Positions 3,547-5,015 of a stretch of DNA of 5,015 nt are shown here, piece by piece (positions within the stretch are counted from its first letter, which is position 1; every line of letters starts with the position of its first letter). The notes under the pieces were generated by a model. That model saw only the letters and a program-made list of their open reading frames with translations, searched no databases and had not been told where the DNA came from. The DNA comes from Treponema sp. GTDB taxonomy: Bacteria > Spirochaetota > Spirochaetia > Treponematales > Breznakiellaceae. Position numbers and translations under genes: made by a program. The stretch spans positions 1-5,015 of the forward strand of contig JAIRNB010000148.1 of assembly GCA_031258265.1 (NCBI GenBank). The letters are read 5' to 3'.

Positions 3547-5015
3547 ATGGCGCTGCTTTTTAATTCCGTCAGTTTTTCCTATCCTTCAACAATCGATCCG
3601 GTGCTGCGGGATTTGAGTCTGGAATTCCACGAGGGCTGGACCGGCATTACCGGGGATAACGGCGCGGGAAAATCAACTTTCCTCATGCTTGCCTCGGGGA
3701 TTCTGGAACCCCAGGCGGGGAATATCGAGGGGGCCGGGGGTATTTACTGTCCCCAGCGCACCGATGAGCCGCCGGAATTCTGGGAGGATTTTTTCCGCGA
3801 TTCCGGGCGCGAGGAGATACGCCTTATGTCCCGGCTGGGGATCGACGCGGGCTGGCCTTACCGCTGGGAAAGCCTGAGTCACGGGGAACGTAAGCGGCTG
3901 CAGCTTGGCGTTGCCCTGTGGCGGCGGCCTTCGTTACTGGCTATTGATGAGCCTACCAACCATCTGGACCGGGAAGCCAGGGCTTTTGTCATATCCGCCC
4001 TGGAGTCCTATACCGGCGTAGGATTGCTGGTGAGTCACGACCGCGCCCTCCTGGACGATCTCTGCATCAACTGTCTCTTTATCCGGCAGGGCCGGGCGCT
4101 GCTGCGGCCCGGCGGCATTTCCCGGGGACTTGCGGAAGAAGAGAGGGAGGCAAAGGAAAAAAGCCGCCTGCGGAAAGAACTGGGCCGGGAACGGGACCGG
4201 CTTACGCTGGGAGTGGAAGGGCGGCGGCGGGCGGTAGAAGGGTCAAAAAACCGCCTGTCCAAGAAAAATATTGGCGTAAAAGATAATGACGCCAGGGGCA
4301 AGATCAATCTGGCCCGGCTTTCCGGCAAGGACCGGACCGCTTCGGATCAGTACAAGCGTATGGAAAAACGCCTTGAGCGGATAGGCCGGAGCCTTTCCGC
4401 TGTTAATGCCCCCTCCCGGAGAAAACAGGGTATTACGCTGCCGGCGGCCCAGGCCCGGATGGACCGGATTCTGTCCATTCCCGGTGGAAGCATCCCCCTG
4501 GGCGATACGGAAAGGACTCTCTCTTTCCCCGATCTCCTGATCCGGCCCGGTGAACGGATCGCCCTTACCGGACCCAACGGGGCGGGTAAGTCAAGCCTGA
4601 TACGCTATATGCTGAAACAGATTTCCGGGCGGATACCCATACTGTACATCCCCCAGGAACTAAGCGCCGGGGAGGGAAAGTCGGCGCTGGACGAAATCCG
4701 GCGGGAAACGGAAAAAGACCGGGGGGAGATTCTGGCCCGGTATTCCAGACTTGGATCGGACCCCGGCCTGCTCCTCCAGTCCCGGCTGCCCAGCCCTGGG
4801 GAAACCAGAAAGCTCCTTATCGCCCGGGGGGTGTTTAGCAACCCCGCGCTTATCATCATGGACGAACCGACCAACCACCTGGACCTTGGTTCTATCCGCC
4901 TTTTGGAAGAAACCCTGGCGGAGGTTTCCTGCGCCCTGTTCCTGGTGAGTCATGACGAGGTGTTTCTTGCCGCCCTGACAAAGGGCCGCTGGGACATCGG
5001 CCGCCGGGGCGTACT
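3547..5015 (+). CDS. ABC-F family ATPase (ribosome-associated), 3' end outside the window
   Basis: Cytosolic protein with two ABC ATPase domains in one chain and no membrane segment, the ABC-F plan; such proteins act on the ribosome as translation factors or antibiotic-protection proteins. 489 codons are present, open to the edge. Domain 1: Walker A GDNGAGKST (36-44, K42), signature LSHGE (110-114), Walker B with AIDEPTNHLD (132-141, E135), H-loop SHD (H164). A charged linker of about 120 residues (190-310) follows, rich in Lys, Arg and Glu, with KDNDARGKINLARLSGKD near 245-262. Domain 2: Walker A GPNGAGKSS (342-350, K348), signature PSPGE (415-419) instead of LSGGE, Walker B IIMDEPTNHLD (436-446, E440), H-loop SHD (H469). 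Both catalytic Glu and His are kept. Members are usually about 500-550 residues, so only the tail is missing. The start is set by GGAGGT (3538-3543), three bases before the ATG, rather tight. Substrate drug class, if any, cannot be read from the sequence. Confidence 0.93.
   Translation, partial: MALLFNSVSFSYPSTIDPVLRDLSLEFHEGWTGITGDNGAGKSTFLMLASGILEPQAGNIEGAGGIYCPQRTDEPPEFWEDFFRDSGREEIRLMSRLGIDAGWPYRWESLSHGERKRLQLGVALWRRPSLLAIDEPTNHLDREARAFVISALESYTGVGLLVSHDRALLDDLCINCLFIRQGRALLRPGGISRGLAEEEREAKEKSRLRKELGRERDRLTLGVEGRRRAVEGSKNRLSKKNIGVKDNDARGKINLARLSGKDRTASDQYKRMEKRLERIGRSLSAVNAPSRRKQGITLPAAQARMDRILSIPGGSIPLGDTERTLSFPDLLIRPGERIALTGPNGAGKSSLIRYMLKQISGRIPILYIPQELSAGEGKSALDEIRRETEKDRGEILARYSRLGSDPGLLLQSRLPSPGETRKLLIARGVFSNPALIIMDEPTNHLDLGSIRLLEETLAEVSCALFLVSHDEVFLAALTKGRWDIGRRGV

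Noticed and set aside
4035..4953. Several minus-strand open frames inside the ABC-F gene
   Set aside because: They are shadows of a gene with two full sets of ATPase motifs, and their translations are Arg/Ser-rich.
1..5015. CRISPR array, tRNA or rRNA genes
   Set aside because: No regularly spaced direct repeats, no tRNA cloverleaf with a T-loop motif and no rRNA signature were seen on either strand.

Overview
The window is a GC-rich bacterial segment (GC roughly in the high 50s by eye) with three complete protein genes, one gene cut by the right edge, and two long non-coding stretches full of hairpins. The lipoprotein lipobox, the codon use and the hairpin-rich spacers would suit a spirochaete such as a gut Treponema, but no marker gene is present and this placement is a guess.

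Layout. Positions 1-406 hold no recognisable gene. They contain a structured segment ending in an intrinsic terminator (about 91-212), a bidirectional terminator (296-327) and other palindromes. On the minus strand lies a two-gene operon: an aldo/keto reductase (2182-1325), then a PfkB-family sugar kinase (1306-407), 18 bases apart and read from a promoter at 2258-2230. A divergent promoter (2364-2393) drives a plus-strand lipoprotein gene (2452-3057) that I assign to the ZinT/YodA metal-binding lipocalin-like family, because three spaced histidines and the N-terminal tryptophan motif are conserved. It ends at a strong hairpin (3063-3101). After a repeat-like stretch comes a sigma70-type promoter (3302-3331) and a leader of about 210 bases, then an ABC-F ATPase gene (3547 to the right edge) that lacks only its last residues.

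The most interesting part is the ABC-F leader. It has a possible four-codon reading frame whose stop codon abuts an intrinsic-terminator-like hairpin, followed by a second hairpin and a weak stem that covers the ribosome binding site. This is the layout known for attenuation-controlled antibiotic-resistance ABC-F genes (for example Bacillus vmlR and Listeria lmo0919), so an antibiotic- or ribosome-stalling-induced ABC-F is a reasonable hypothesis.

The three transcription units show no obvious shared pathway: a sugar or carbonyl metabolism pair, a zinc-responsive envelope lipoprotein, and a ribosome-associated ATPase. The two spacers that bracket the first two units share a 13-base inverted repeat and other short motifs, which suggests copies of a degenerate interspersed intergenic element.
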